A stretch of DNA of 64,000 bases from Impatiens glandulifera (GCF_907164915.1 NC_061869.1:37572840-37636839); one strand, 5' to 3'. Positions 36,201 through 47,825 are shown, numbered from the stretch's first letter. A program made the numbers and translations. Notes: generated by a model from the letters alone, not told the origin.

Positions 36201-37620
36201 CCTCATAAAAACTAAAAATAATTCTAAGTGTTGGGAAAGGAGTAATTGCGAAAATATTTCAAAAAATCCTCAGTTTTGACTATTTCTAAAAAAATTTAAA
36301 ATAATTCTAAGTATTGGGAAGGGAGTAATCCTGAAAAATTTTCAAAAAAACCCTCGGTTTTGACTTTTTCCATATAAAAACTAAAAATAATTCTAAGTTT
36401 TGGGAAATGGATAATTGCGTAAGTTTTTCAAAAAAACCTCGGTTTTGAATTTTTTCCCATAAAAACTAAAAATAATTCTAAGTGTTCGAAAGGGGATAAT
36501 TGTGAAAGTTTTCAAAAAATCCTCAGTTTTGACTCTTTACAAAAAATTTTAAAATAATTCTAAGTATTGGGAAGGGGTAAGTAATTGCGAAAGATTTTCA
36601 AAAAAACCCTCAATTTTGACCTTTTCTCGATAAAAACTTAATATAATTCTAAGTGTTGGGAGGGGGTAATTGCAAAGGTTTTACAAAAAACCCTCGGTTT
36701 TGAATTATTCCAAAAAATCTTAAAATAATTCTAAGTATTCAGAAAGGGTAATTGCGAAGGTTTTTCAAAAAACCTACTGTTCCAAAAAAACTGAAAATAA
36801 TTCTAAGTGTTGGGAAAGTGGTAATTGCAATGGTTTTTCAAAAAACCCTCGATTTTGACTTTTCCCCTTAAAAACTGAAAATAATTCTAAATGTTGGGAA
36901 ATGGGTAATTGTGAAAGTTTTGCAAAAAACCATCGGTTTTGACTTTTTCCAAAAAATCTTAAAATAATTCTAAGTATTAGGAATGGGTAATTGCGAAGAT
37001 TTTTCAAAAAAACCCTCGGTTATGACTTTTTCCCCATAAAAACTAAAAATAATTCTAAATGTTGGAAAATTGTAAATTGGGAAAGTTTTACAAAAACCCT
37101 CGGTTTTGTGTTTTTCCCCATAAAAATAGAAAATAATTATAAGTGTTGGGAAGAGGGTAATTGCAAAAGTTTTTCAAAAACCATCAGTTTTGACTTTTTC
37201 CAAAAAATCTTAAAATAATTCTAAGTATTGGGAAGGAGTAATTTCGAAAGTTTTTCAAAAAAACCCCTCGGTTTTGACTCTTCCAAAAAACTAAAAATAA
37301 TTCTAAGTGTTCGGAAGGGGGTATTGCGAAGGTTTTTCACAAAAACCCTCGGTTTTAACTTTTTCCCCATAAAAACTAAAAATAATTCTAAGTGTTGGGA
37401 AATGGATAATTGCGAAAGTTTTTCAAAAAACCCTCGATTTTGAATTTTTCCCCATAAAAACTAAAAATAATTCTAAGTGTTGGGAAGGGAGTAATTGCGA
37501 AAGTATTTCAAAAAATCCTCAGTTTTTACTCTTTCCAAAAAATTTTAAAATAATTCTAAGTATTGGGAAGGGAGTAATTGCGAAATTTTTTCAAAAAAAC
37601 CCTCGGTTTTGACTTTTTCC
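24222..37620. repeat. Satellite array, ~82-86 bp monomer
   Basis: About 13.4 kb of head-to-tail monomers with consensus elements ATAATTCTAAGTGTTGGGAA, GGGTAATTGCGAAGGTTTTT, CAAAAAACCCTCGGTTTTGA and CTTTTTCCCCATAAAAACTG. Two monomer types alternate irregularly: one with CCCCATAAAAACTGAAAATA plus AAGTGTTGGG, the other with CCAAAAAATCTTAAAATA plus AAGTATTGGG. The first third (to about 27.7 kb) is more heterogeneous; the rest follows a higher-order pattern. Because many monomers are close to 84 bp, a multiple of three, frames of 60-130 codons stay open on both strands and code for nothing recognisable. Confidence 0.97.
30790..37447. repeat. Higher-order tandem duplication in the satellite (2 x 3.33 kb)
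   Basis: Positions 30790-34118 recur at 34119-37447 with a constant offset of 3329 bp and very few differences (e.g. T versus C at 33904/37233). Each 3.33-kb block itself contains two ~1.66-kb sub-blocks of about 20 monomers. The variant CGGTTATGAC marks each sub-block: about 28674, 30360, 32028, 33688, 35358 and 37018. A four-base insertion giving GGGGTAAGTAATTGCG marks 31578, 33247, 34907 and 36576. Confidence 0.92.
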
Positions 37621-40260
37621 AAAATTTGAGGTATCTGAATAAGTTTTCGCCGAATCCCTTCATCTTCCAACAGAGGGGCCTCAACTCTAAATATCCAAAT
37701 GATTCTTTCCAATACCGGTGAACCGGTGCAACTAAACGGAAATAAAAGTTTCACGGGCTTTAAATATCGGATCCTCTATGACATCGTATTGAAGGCTCTT
37801 CAAGCTAGAGGGGGAAATTTCGACTGCATCATTCTGTCAAAATTCGAAATGATGGTCGGCATTCTATCGGGTGACTGGATAAAATGGGCGGGCATTTTAT
37901 TCAAAATTCTGTGAGAGATGGTGTCTCCTAAGACCAACCAGTACTTAGGTTACGACATGTAGATCGACAAGATACTGCTGCATCTCAACATTCCTACCGA
38001 GCCAGGTATCATTCTCTCAAACAACAAGATTCTGAATTCTGGAAACATTGAGAAAAGTTGTGTTAGAGCCAGCAAGGATAACAAACCAAGGGTAAAGAAC
38101 TCATGGTGAAGGAACCCAAAGTGAAAGAAACAAAGGTGAAAGAAGTAAAAGGGAAGGCCAAAAATGGTAAAAGACAAGTCGTTGAAGAAACTGACAGCGA
38201 AGAAACCGAAACCGCTCCCATACCCACCGCTCATGAAAACCGTGCAGCCTCTCCCATCAACATTAAGATTCTACTGCCAATGCGGAAAGTCGTTCTAGAT
38301 CAAAGGGGATTTCTCTCCTAGAATATTCCTATTTCCTCTCCTATTCCTGTTGTCAAGGACACTACAACCATGCCGGTCAAGCTTGCGGCCTTCGAGGTTC
38401 AACTGATAGTGTCAGATATAATTAATAACGTTGTGGATGAAGTTAATCGGATGGAAGAAACCAATGTGACTAGTAATGTCGATGCGACCGGTCAGAATGC
38501 TGAAACTGACCGGACATGTTCTAAAGATGATCAGCAAACCGACCTTGAGCAAGAAAAAGCCGAGGAGCTGATAAAATCAAATAAAGATCAAGAAATGACT
38601 CAAACTAAAACCGGAGTCATTCCAAGTCCTCGTGAGGAGGAAGTCATTGCTGAGGATTCTGTTGAAACACCGGACCCTCATGGAAACGAGCAAGAGGCCG
38701 AAAATATTGTGACCGACATCCTTAAGGAGTTTGATGAAAGGGAATTGCACACTTCTGACATGTTCTATACATGGGCCAATGCAAGAATGGAGGTAGGTTT
38801 CAAAGATGTTCTCCCCGAGGTACCGGAGGAGAAGAAATGGTCGGAGCTCCTAGTTTTGTAAGAAGTGGCCTTCCATTTAGAAAAAACCACATCTGTCCAC
38901 GAAGACCTGTCAAGATATAATTTTGCCGAAGATAATGCAAGACGGAATGAATTGCTACTGATTGTTGCGAAGAGGGAGTAGAACTTTAAGTTAAATGAAG
39001 ATGTCACCGGACTGAACGGTATTGTCCTCTCACCGTTGAGAAATATAATGAAAGATCTTGATGCAATGGTTTACAAGAATGACGAAAAACCAACTAAAGA
39101 AGAAGAAGATGTTCAAAAAGATGAAAACAACGTCGAGAAATCATGTTTTGAGGTCGGTCAATCCCCCAAACCAGTGGAACAAGAAATGTTCAATGAAACC
39201 GAAACCGAGGGATCAACGCCATGGGTCAGAAAACGAGCACTCCTCCGGTAAACTGAACTCTCCCATCAAAACTCCGGAAAATGAAAAGGAACAAGACAAA
39301 GCAACCACCAATCCGTCTCCCTCTAAATCGATCAAAGCTTCATCGAGTAAGTCTTCTAACTGAAACAAGTCTAGAGAATCGAGTGTTGACAAACAAGTTG
39401 AAACATAAATTTCTCTTCACGCTCATTCTCATTGAGTGACTCCGGTGCAACACTAGTCGGTCGGTTCACTAATCCCAATTTCCGAAGACCGAATGAAGAT
39501 GTTGATTGAGGAATTGATCAAGAAGTCCATGGCCCCATGGCAGGCATCCATGGAGGCTCAAGTAAATGAAATTTGGAGAGAAGATGCCTCCTCATCTCAA
39601 TCCCATGATATCAAACTGGAGCAAGTCCAACAGGTATCCTCTCAAAACATAGAATTAGTTCAAGCTATTTCAATACAGCTCCACGAGCTGGAAAAGAATC
39701 AAGGCGTGGCCGACGCCGAAAAACTAAGATTGGATGAAGAGGTTGCCCAACGATTTCAAGATGAAGAAGATGCCGAAGCCAAAGCGGCTGAGCTAGAAAA
39801 TGAGAATGCTGCTCGGATTAAACTCAATAAAGAAAAGAGGTATCCCCTCCAATTTTTAAAAAGTCGAGAGCAACGTCTAAGAGAAAGAGGGCTCAAGAGG
39901 CGGCAACAGTAAACAGCGGACCAGAAAATGCGGCACTTGTGAACACAAATCCTAACTCTGAAAATCCGTCCGGTGAAGAAGAAGAAGATGAGCATCCATT
40001 AAATCGTAGTCGAAGGGCAATTTATCAACCTATTGAGGCAGTCCCGATTCGAACTATTCCTCCTAATGCCCGGTTAGATCAGCGGATGCACAGAGAAGGA
40101 AGTTAAGTTCGAAGACAAAGAAATCCTGGTTTTAGTATTCTTGTTCAATCGGGAAGGAGCTCTTGGTCAGCCGGCGTTTCTGGCCAAACGGGAAGGGGTT
40201 TCGTAAACGACTTCTTCAACGAAATTATCAACAAACCAGATGGAGGGAGCCACTAACCAC
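37621..40260 (+). pseudogene. 'Putative plant transposon protein' domain gene, decayed and 5'-truncated by satellite
   Basis: Immediately after the satellite, the plus strand reads FEVSE, stop, VFAESLHLPTEG, then after more stops NTGEPVQLNGNKSFTGFKYR at about 37707 and ILYDIVLKALQARGGNFDCI, FEMMVGILSGDWIKWAGILF, then a stop. Motif order (EVSExxFAxxxxLPTEG, YRxLxDIxxKALxARxGxFD, FxMMxxIxxGxxxxWAxxLF, MVSPxTxQxxGY) matches a family known from plant genomes as putative plant transposon proteins. A long Lys/Glu/Thr-rich linker follows (38100-38870), then acidic coiled-coil segments (MLIEELIKKSMAPWQASMEA at about 39496; NEIWRED; AQRFQDEEDAEAKAAE) and a C terminus near PNARLDQRMHREGS and DFFNEIINKPDGGSH (ending about 40256). 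At least eight stops or frame changes show it is dead. The true N terminus is missing. Confidence 0.7.
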
Positions 40261-40539
40261 TACTCTTATGCTTATGCTTATTTTATTATTTATTAAAGCT
40301 ATTATTTTCGGAAATTATGAAATTTTTTGGGAACTTAATGTTATGGTTTTAATTTAAAAAATGCTGGTTTTGATAATTTTTAATTAAAAATATCAAAAAG
40401 GTAGAAATTTTCTAAAGAAACCAAAACTTTTTCAACTTTCCTCAAATTTTCAAATCGAACCTTTTTAACTAGCCAATAAATATAAGTTCTTTAAACTAGA
40501 AAACGATTACAAGGTTTTGAATATTTAACTTATATAATC

Positions 40540-40552
40540 AAAGGGGAGAAAT
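40540..40552 (+). promoter_or_regulatory. Polypurine tract of the plant-transposon-protein element
   Basis: AAAGGGGAGAAAT lies directly before TGTTAGATAAATTAG, the probable LTR start. This is the arrangement expected at the 3' end of an LTR retrotransposon and ties the gene upstream to an LTR element. Confidence 0.7.
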
Positions 40553-41285
40553 TGTTAGATAAATTAGATAGTTAATTAATAAGTAATTAACTATCTAAAG
40601 AACTTAACCATGTGTGTGCAGGAAAAGTAGGAAGCGATCATACTTTTAATTTGGCCGGTCAAACGATATCATAGAAGCGGCACAAACCGGAACTCCTTAA
40701 CTAATCTATCTTCTCAGCAAAAGTATTAGTAGAAGATCGGGTTGTGTCAACTTCAGGATCGGTGAAACCTTTCACTTAGAGATCAGTAGTTACTCTTTGG
40801 TAGTAAGACCGATCAAACAATGTTGAAACAACAAACTAGTACGATGTTCGGTCGGCTCAAATTATTGGCTCAATCCTAAGAGATCGTACAAAATTAACGG
40901 GAAGTTCAACAGTTGAAATCAAAGATATGGAACTGCTGGAAGTTTCTATTTTGATGCAATATGTTCACTTTGGGAATATGCAGAAGGAGATCTTCAAATA
41001 TGCAGACTGTGTCATTTCCTCTTTGATACAAGTCTGTTGATAGACTGCAGAAAGCAGAAGACTGCCAATTGATCAGATACCTATTTTGGTATAAGTCTAA
41101 AAGCATCCCACAAGGAGCAGGTAACTGTCAAAACCTCCCAATTGATAAACTCAATAGAAGACAAACTGGCCAGGTGCATTGTTTCTTGGGAAGCATCAAC
41201 CACATTTAATGCCATGTAGCTCCTTTTGACCAACCAATTAGAGTCAAGAATTACCAATTAATATACTTGTTTTAACTAGGTACTC
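40553..41285 (+). repeat. 3' LTR (partial) of the plant-transposon-protein element
   Basis: It starts TGTTAGATAAATTAGATAG and contains a GC-richer central part with several CCGGTC/GACCGG words (40650-40870), like units A and B in general layout. A GCATCCCACAAGGAGCAGG block near 41105 and CCACATTTAATGCCATGTAG near 41200 resemble the promoter region of such LTRs. No LTR end is recognisable, so it is probably truncated near 41285. Confidence 0.5.
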
Positions 41286-41299
41286 TTGTAAATCATGAA

Positions 41300-43014
41300 T
41301 ATTTTAACAACTTACTCCACTTTAACCTACACCAACCAAACAAAGATTAATTTATTACAATATTAAAATTTTAAGTTAAAAAGTTCAAGATTACTATACA
41401 TTTAGTGTGTTTCAACTATTAGTCACTAACTTGTCCTCAATGTTTGCTAATATAATCACCACATTAATTTAAAATATTTAGGTAAGAATTAAATTCGTAA
41501 TATTTTATTTCATAAGTAAGAACTCTTATTATACAAATTACTCTAAGTAGGTTAAATGTAGGATTTGAGAAAGAATATTTAGATAAAAATGGCATGTGGT
41601 CAACTTCTAAATGGTCAGTGTTACCAATCTTAATTTTATCATAATTTCTCTTATTGCAATAATTGTTGACAATTCCATTGGAAATTTATAATTATATAAC
41701 TTTTGAAATTTTAAGAAGTTCAAAGAAATTTCTTATCTATTAACATTATTTTATCCTTTATAAATTCAAAATCCATAAATTTAAATAAGAATGATATTGG
41801 AAGTAAAATTTTGGCAATATTAGCTTTCATAGTATTTGTTTGTATATCTTTTAAACATGAGTGATGTCTTCTTTGTTAAACACTTTTGATCTTTTACATA
41901 TATACAATTAAAAAAATTATTATCTTTCAGTCTATAGTATATACATAAGGATTATATCTTTAATTTAATGTGTCATGATAAATTTTAGATAAGACAATTA
42001 TTTGAGATAATTTAATCAAATTATTTTAAAAATCATAATAATTTAATAAAAAAAAAGAATTAATAGGATAAAATCAATAACTATTATAATTGGGTCATAT
42101 TTATTTCATACTAATAAATAACGTATTAGATTAAAGAAAGTGATGGTTTAATATTAATAAATATACTATTTATTTATAAAATAATATTTATATATATATA
42201 TAATTAAATAAGGTTATTATAAATTTAATATTTTAAAAGAATATTATTGATTTATAATAAATAATATATAATTAAATAGTTTAATTATAGGGTTAAGATA
42301 CTAAAAAAATTATTATTTATTTATAAAATAATATATAATTTAAAAAAATTAATTAAGGAAGGATTAACATATTTTGGATATTCTATCCTTAAATATTCTT
42401 TAGCCTATTCATATAATGAAAAGGTTAAAACAGGTTAAAACCTTGTCACGACGTGAGAGGAAAAAAAAGTGAGACTTGACACAATTATTTATTTTAAATA
42501 TGTGTGAAGTACAAATATAATAACTTTTCTTCAAAGATATTGTATGTTACTTGAGATTACCATATTTCTAACTAAGAAATAGTGATTGTTACCTTTTTCA
42601 TTTGTTATAGCAGTCGCAAACAAGAAGGTCTAACCGAGCTCATGTGAACTAATTAGAGGAGCAACATGTGTGGTTCTTATCTTCTTCGGTACCAATAGAC
42701 GGAACCAATTCATGCATCAACATTTATTTTCTATGAACAATACACATTAACGATCTTATAAATTTAGCATAGAGATCATATGATTAAGTGTTAGATTTAG
42801 ATCTAAAATTCCGCTTAAAACCTAATAAATTCCAACAATTTGTACGAGGGCTAATCTTGCATAAATAACCAAATTAATAAAAATTTGATACATCTTGAAT
42901 TTAAAATTGATGAAAATTTTTATATGATAAAATTGTAAAATTAATATAAAGATTTTGATTTACTATAATATAATTTTAAATTTTAAGTTTAGATAAATTG
43001 TATGCTTGTTTGTA
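41300..43014. repeat. Mosaic of repeats shared with 53.6-53.9 kb and 60.4-61.4 kb
   Basis: 41330-41500 resembles 53620-53890 in direct orientation (shared ccacttaatttaaaatattta-type words). 41900-42840 matches about 60440-61380 in direct orientation, including AAGGTCTAACCGAGCTCATG and CTTATCTTCTTCGGTACCAA, and hence also the left end of the inverted-duplication arm at 18180-18770 in reverse. No coding frame is supported. Confidence 0.75.
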
Positions 43015-43700
43015 TATTATTTAATATTGAATGCATAAGATGATTATTTGTATGGTCTAGAAATATGATATGTGTATCGTTATTTTTTTTACACGATATG
43101 CGTATAATTTATATTTTTTATTTTAATAATTAAATTATTATAAATTAAATTATTATAAATTAATTTTATAATGCAAAGAATAGAAGTACCATAAAATTCA
43201 AGAATGGAGATCCATCAATGGTGCAAGGGCCGAGACCAAAAGAATGTTTTGGATATTATTTATATAATTGAAATTGATATTATCTTTTTGAAAAGATAGT
43301 TATTTTTAACAAGTTAAGTAGGAGAAATATTTATTTTAAAACAGTCAAGATGATGAAGAACAACAAACTCAACAAGAATGTATGGATGATGTCAATGATG
43401 AGATAATTATGTATGGACTAGGGATTTATATCATCCAAGGGCTTTAGATTATCCAATAGACAAAATACGAAGATCTATAAATAATTGTGGATAATGTCCT
43501 AAATTACGTTTTTGAACCCATTCGTAGATCAAAAAGGTCAAGGATACAATCAAGACGTTTTGATGATTTCAAAATGAATGTAAGTTTTGATGTTCTTATG
43601 ATAGAATATAATAATGACTCTATATTTCTAAGAAATTAGTGAAAGGTCTAGACTCCAATAAATGGTTTAATGTCGTTAAGTCTGAAATAGATTTGTATTG
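43015..43700 (+). pseudogene. Ty1/Copia pol fragment
   Basis: A direct copy of 53930-54620: shared TATGGTCTAGAAATA, GGAGATCCATCAATGGTGCA, CCAAAAGAATGTTTTGGATA, AACTCAACAAGAATGTATGG and GACTCCAATAAATGG. The reading (TQQECMDDVNDEI, FEPIRRSKRSRIQSRRFDDF-like, then LEAMKSE-type region) corresponds to the linker before the Copia reverse transcriptase, with many stops. It ends at about 43700 where the sequence turns into the Tat-like relic. Confidence 0.6.
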
Positions 43701-44655
43701 CCCGTTAACATTTTCTAGGATCATATCGATTTGTTGTTATTCGCTCGAGAGGGAATCTATTTCCTCAATAACAACTTTCCATCTTACGATAAACATGTAG
43801 AATTTCTGATTTTCTCCCTGTTTGATTTTCTTAAATCTCTTTTTTGATCGTTTGAGGTTGAGATGCATTGAATAGCATTCTATGAACGTTGTAACCAGTT
43901 TTTATGTTTTGTAGATAGACTATATTTTGATGGTGATACCAGCGCAGAGCAGCGTCATCAAAATACTAGGGAAATAAGTGTAGAATAGTTGGTTCGCTGA
44001 GTCACAATAGGGTCATTGTGGAGGGGTACATTTGAAAAAGATAAACAATCTCGTTTTCCTATGTACTTAAATAGAGCTAGAAGCTTTGACGCTTACCAGA
44101 ATAACTGCTCGTTCGACAGTTTTCATAACATCTTTCCATTCATGATGCTCTTCAGTTCTTTTGCCCTTAGCTAACTTGTTTAGACAGACTTGCATTACTT
44201 CTTACAATTATTGAACTTGAGCCATCTAGCGTTCATATCCCTTTAGCGTTGGTTGATCATCCACTATAATTTATTTGTCTTGTAATTATACGGGGTTGAT
44301 TACTTCCTCATGTTGTACCAGTGTAATTAGGTGGAGTCTTCATAGAAAAAAGACTTCTTCTTGATCCTTTTGACTAATAGGATGGGGGTTAATGGGAGTG
44401 AATCGGGATTGCCTGGTAAGGAAATCGAGGAGAATAGGGTATGTTTTGGGATTTAGACGAAATTTGTGGATTAACTAAAAAAACTGTGATTAATGCGAGT
44501 TTCTCTGTTATATGCTGAAAAACCTCCTTCATTTCTTTGAACTTGGCCGCTAAGATCCTTTCTGGTACAAAGGGTTATTCAATCATCTGATGGCGTATAA
44601 AACGTTCTTTTTTTGGATCTTTCTTTATGGGGTCGTGTCGGCTTGTCGTAGTCAT
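43700..44655 (-). pseudogene. Ty3/gypsy gag relic, Tat/Ogre-like
   Basis: From an ATG at about 44655 on the minus strand: MTTTSRHDPIKKDPKKERFI, then LAAKFKEMKEVFQHITEKLA, a QMAQVQ..EVMQVCLNKLAKG coiled-coil stretch, DDAALRWYHHQNIVYLQN, TFIECYSMHLNLKRS, and KKIKQGENQKFYMFIVRWK. The last three correspond to the conserved retrotransposon gag domain (W-Y pair; tryptophan in the E-S-F-x-x-F/Y-x-x-R-W motif). The pieces lie in different frames with stops. It is the 5' half of a minus-strand element whose pol is absent. Confidence 0.65.
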
Positions 44656-45229
44656 GGATTGTTGCGAAGAGAAAGAGATGAGAATTTGCAGATATTACAA
44701 ACTACAAATGAAATGCATATGCATATAAAATGAATCCTAAGGAGTGACAATCTATTTTTCTTATTTAATAAACAAATATAGAGTTGTTTTATTCACATAC
44801 TCGTTTAGTTTGTTACAGACATGTCTCTCTTGTTGATATTTTACAGAGAGAGTTTAAAAGGGAAAAAGTGATTGACGGTGGTAACATCTTAGGTATAGAT
44901 GTAGCCTGTTTTAACACTATCATCTTCTACCACTTCATTTTCATGGACTTGTACGTATTATCGTAAAATGACTTCTAGGTACTTCTTTCTCTTTGATAAG
45001 ATATTTATTTGAAAGGCGTCATATCATTTTTCCATGTATCCTACATAGGACATGCGGCCGATTGACCTGTCTATAAAGAAAGAAACTTCTATGAAGCTGT
45101 AACCGAAATGTTTAATTAGGCTATGGTTGTAATAAAAAGTAACCCATTCTAGACCTATTTTCTTTTCATCCATCGTGAATGTCATTTTCTTGATGGGGGT
45201 ACCGTGGGAGAATGTCATAGATTTGGTCA

Positions 45230-46270
45230 TTGCTCTGTATATGAGGTCTAGGAAAAGATTACTTCATTTTTCGTTACTGAATAAAAGGGGACATGATTCC
45301 ATCAAGAAAGACTAGCGACAAATGTTTAAGTTTGTCGAGCAGTCAGATGTAAAGAATTAAGGGTTAGCCCCTTTGGATCATGGTGGAAGATAAGCACGAG
45401 TTGTTCAAGCCCATTAGAGTTTTAGCAAGAATAACACCAGGGGTCTTTATTTCCCCTTCGCATTTGGTATTCCATCTCGGTTATTCTTGAAGAGGGTTTA
45501 CCATTTTCTAGTGTTAGGAAGAAGTGAACTAGTAGGATCGTCATCGTTATCATGGATGATCCTAGAGTCAAAGGAATTGCTCTATTCCTTATTTCCATCT
45601 TAGTCAAAGTATGGAGATCGATGTACGTACTTGCGAGGATGGTATTGGGTGCGACTTTGGAGTACCCATATTCCTCTTGTAAGAGCTTTCCTAGGGACAT
45701 TAATTCTACAAATGGCCTTAAATGTAGAACATTCTTGTTGTCCATTATGAGGATAACTCAGAATTTCTTTATGGTTGGGCAAATAGACCTTTCCCCGAGG
45801 AAATAGGATCATTTCATAGGATTCCACCTTCGTTGCATTTCCATCATGAAGGTAGATTTTACTTTGAAATTTATGAACTTCATGATAGGAATGAGGTCAT
45901 AAGATGGATAGTTCCAATCATTTGCTTGAAAGTTATCAATCTAGGGAACTAGCGCCACATCCGTTAGTATGGACATCGTCTATGACTGGAAATTCAAAAA
46001 ATTTACAAATATGCGTCTTTTTAAAAAGGAAAGACCATGTTCGAGATGTTTTAAGGGGGTAAAACTGCCTCCATAAACTAGGGAATATCTACTAAATTGG
46101 AAATTTCTCCACACCTCCACAATGCCCGCATCCTATCGAACGACTCATCGCCAAAGGGTGGGGTCAATCACAGGCATTCTAGTTTTCCCTCTCGCAACAT
46201 CACTTGGTTTGTAAAGGTTGTCATTCCACTTTGACAATCCTACCACATAAGTGTACTGATCCCAGTCGTG
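45230..46270 (-). pseudogene. ORF1 upstream of gag, DUF7745-like, Tat/Ogre element
   Basis: On the minus strand, upstream of the gag relic, the segments FDRMRALWRCGEISNLVDIP (46110), MEMQRRWNPMKWSYFLGERS (about 45860), ICPTIKKF, then RPFVELMSLGKLLQEEYGYS and an open stretch to about 45425 appear in shifting frames. The WNPxxxxxxLGERxxCPTIxxF pattern is like the plant DUF7745 region that precedes gag in Tat/Ogre elements. The match is weak and partly pieced from several frames, so the assignment rests largely on its position before gag. Frame-shifted and containing stops. Confidence 0.4.
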
Positions 46271-46444
46271 TACTTCTTTGCTAATAAGACGAGGGTGGTG
46301 TAACCTTTACACGCAAAGGTTTAAATATGATACAACCTATGCGTCTTTTAAGGTGTTTTACCTTTTAAGACAAAGCCTATTAAGCGGAAAACGTGATACA
46401 AACGTTTGAAAAGACAAGTTTATATTTTCAAGTTAAACATTTAA

Positions 46445-46462
46445 TTCCTAGTAGAGTCGCTA
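46445..46462 (-). promoter_or_regulatory. Outward-facing primer-binding-site-like motif, minus strand
   Basis: TAGCGACTCTACTAGGAA on the minus strand, five bases outside the LTR-like block. It and the next ~80 bases match 47831-47912 on the plus strand. It resembles the tRNA-Arg-type primer-binding site (TGGCGACTCTGCTGGGGA) used by Tat/Ogre elements and would serve the minus-strand ORF1+gag relic. Confidence 0.6.
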
Positions 46463-46468
46463 GAAAGA

Positions 46469-47825
46469 TGTAATCCCCGTAGGTTCCTACGAAAATCTTG
46501 AGATTAGAAAAATTCAAACTCAGTTTGTGTTAGGGTGCTCCATCTCCATTAGACAAAATGTGAAGGAATGCCCAGCGGTAGATGAAACTCTAACAAAGCA
46601 TCTTGCATTCGAGTTTATGCCTAAAACGAAGTCATTTTATACCTAGTGTGTCTTCTTCCTCGAAACGACGAACATGATAAGGATGAATCCCATCTTTATT
46701 TTTCAAAGATGAAACTTCGTTGATAGTCCACCATATCGGCTGATTCAAAAGCTAAAATGATCACCCTACTACTGTGATCATTTTGCCTAAGATCATAGGC
46801 TTCTTCATAGTCTAATCGGGCAAGTTGGATCAAGAATAGCCAAAAAGCCCTTGATGGTTTTGAATAATCTGATTCCCTTGTTTAATAAACCCACTTAAGG
46901 AGGCTATATAAATCATCTCTTGATCAATCTGAAAGCAAGAAATCTACTCTCAAACCCCTCTATCGAAAAAATTCAGAAATCCGCCATTAAAGCTCAAGCT
47001 TTCTAGAATTTCTGAAATTTTGTATAAGACATCAAAGCTTGGATCTAGGCATCCAAAAAATTTCTAAGGGTTAAGTAGTGTTCTCAAATCCTTGGTAAGC
47101 TTTTAATCATACTCTATATCAAATTACTATATTTCCAAAATTATTTTTTAATTTTAGAACTTCAAACCATTTTCTAAAAATCCCAATAACATATAAAATG
47201 ATTTTAAAATATTTTATGAAATTTCTACAAAAAATATTTTGGTAAGGGCTTGTTTGAGATTTATTTTTAAACTCTAATGCCTATTACATTGATATTATTC
47301 AGACATATTCCCCTACTCATCACCATAAATAACATGTACTAGCATTTCAATATTTTGTTACAATTTTAAATAACGCAAAATCATTTACATGTCTAGAACC
47401 AGAAGAATAGTTGTTTAAATAAAACATTATACAACCAATTTTTAAAAATTAAGATTTTATAAAGTAGATACCGTTTTTAATAATTTGCTAAAAAATACGT
47501 TTGTACAGGTATACATTTTTATTGATTTTAAAAATCAATTAACGATTATATTTTAAATAAATAATCTTTTAAATTAGTTATTTTAAATTAATTTAATTAA
47601 CATATTTCTAAATATCAAATTTTAATTTGATTATTTCAAATATAATGAATTATTTAAATTTGAACTCAAATTAATTATTTTTATAATTAATTTCAAAAAT
47701 ATTTCAAGAATTGTCTAAAATCATGTAAAATAATATTTTTTTTAAAAAGATTTTTGATACGTAAACCGAGTTAAAATTTCTTGAACCTCAAGCTTTTCCG
47801 AAACAAGAGTTTTCCAGGGGTTACA
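46469..47825 (+). repeat. LTR block, Tat/Ogre-like, between two outward primer-binding sites
   Basis: 1357 bp beginning TGTAATCCCC and ending AGGGGTTACA, so the ends form a short inverted repeat. A TATATAAA box at 46905-46912 in the plus direction and a following leader-like sequence (CTCTTGATCAATCTGAAAGC) fit an LTR promoter. The second half is very AT-rich. Confidence 0.6.

Noticed and set aside
24222..37620. Many 60-130 codon open frames on both strands with period ~28 residues
   Set aside because: They follow directly from monomers whose length is close to a multiple of three; composition is repetitive and no domain is recognisable.
46299..46312. Alternative LTR start TGTAACCTTTACAC for the Tat-like block
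   Set aside because: It would place the minus-strand primer-binding site inside the LTR; TGTAATCCCC at 46469 pairs better with the GGGGTTACA end.
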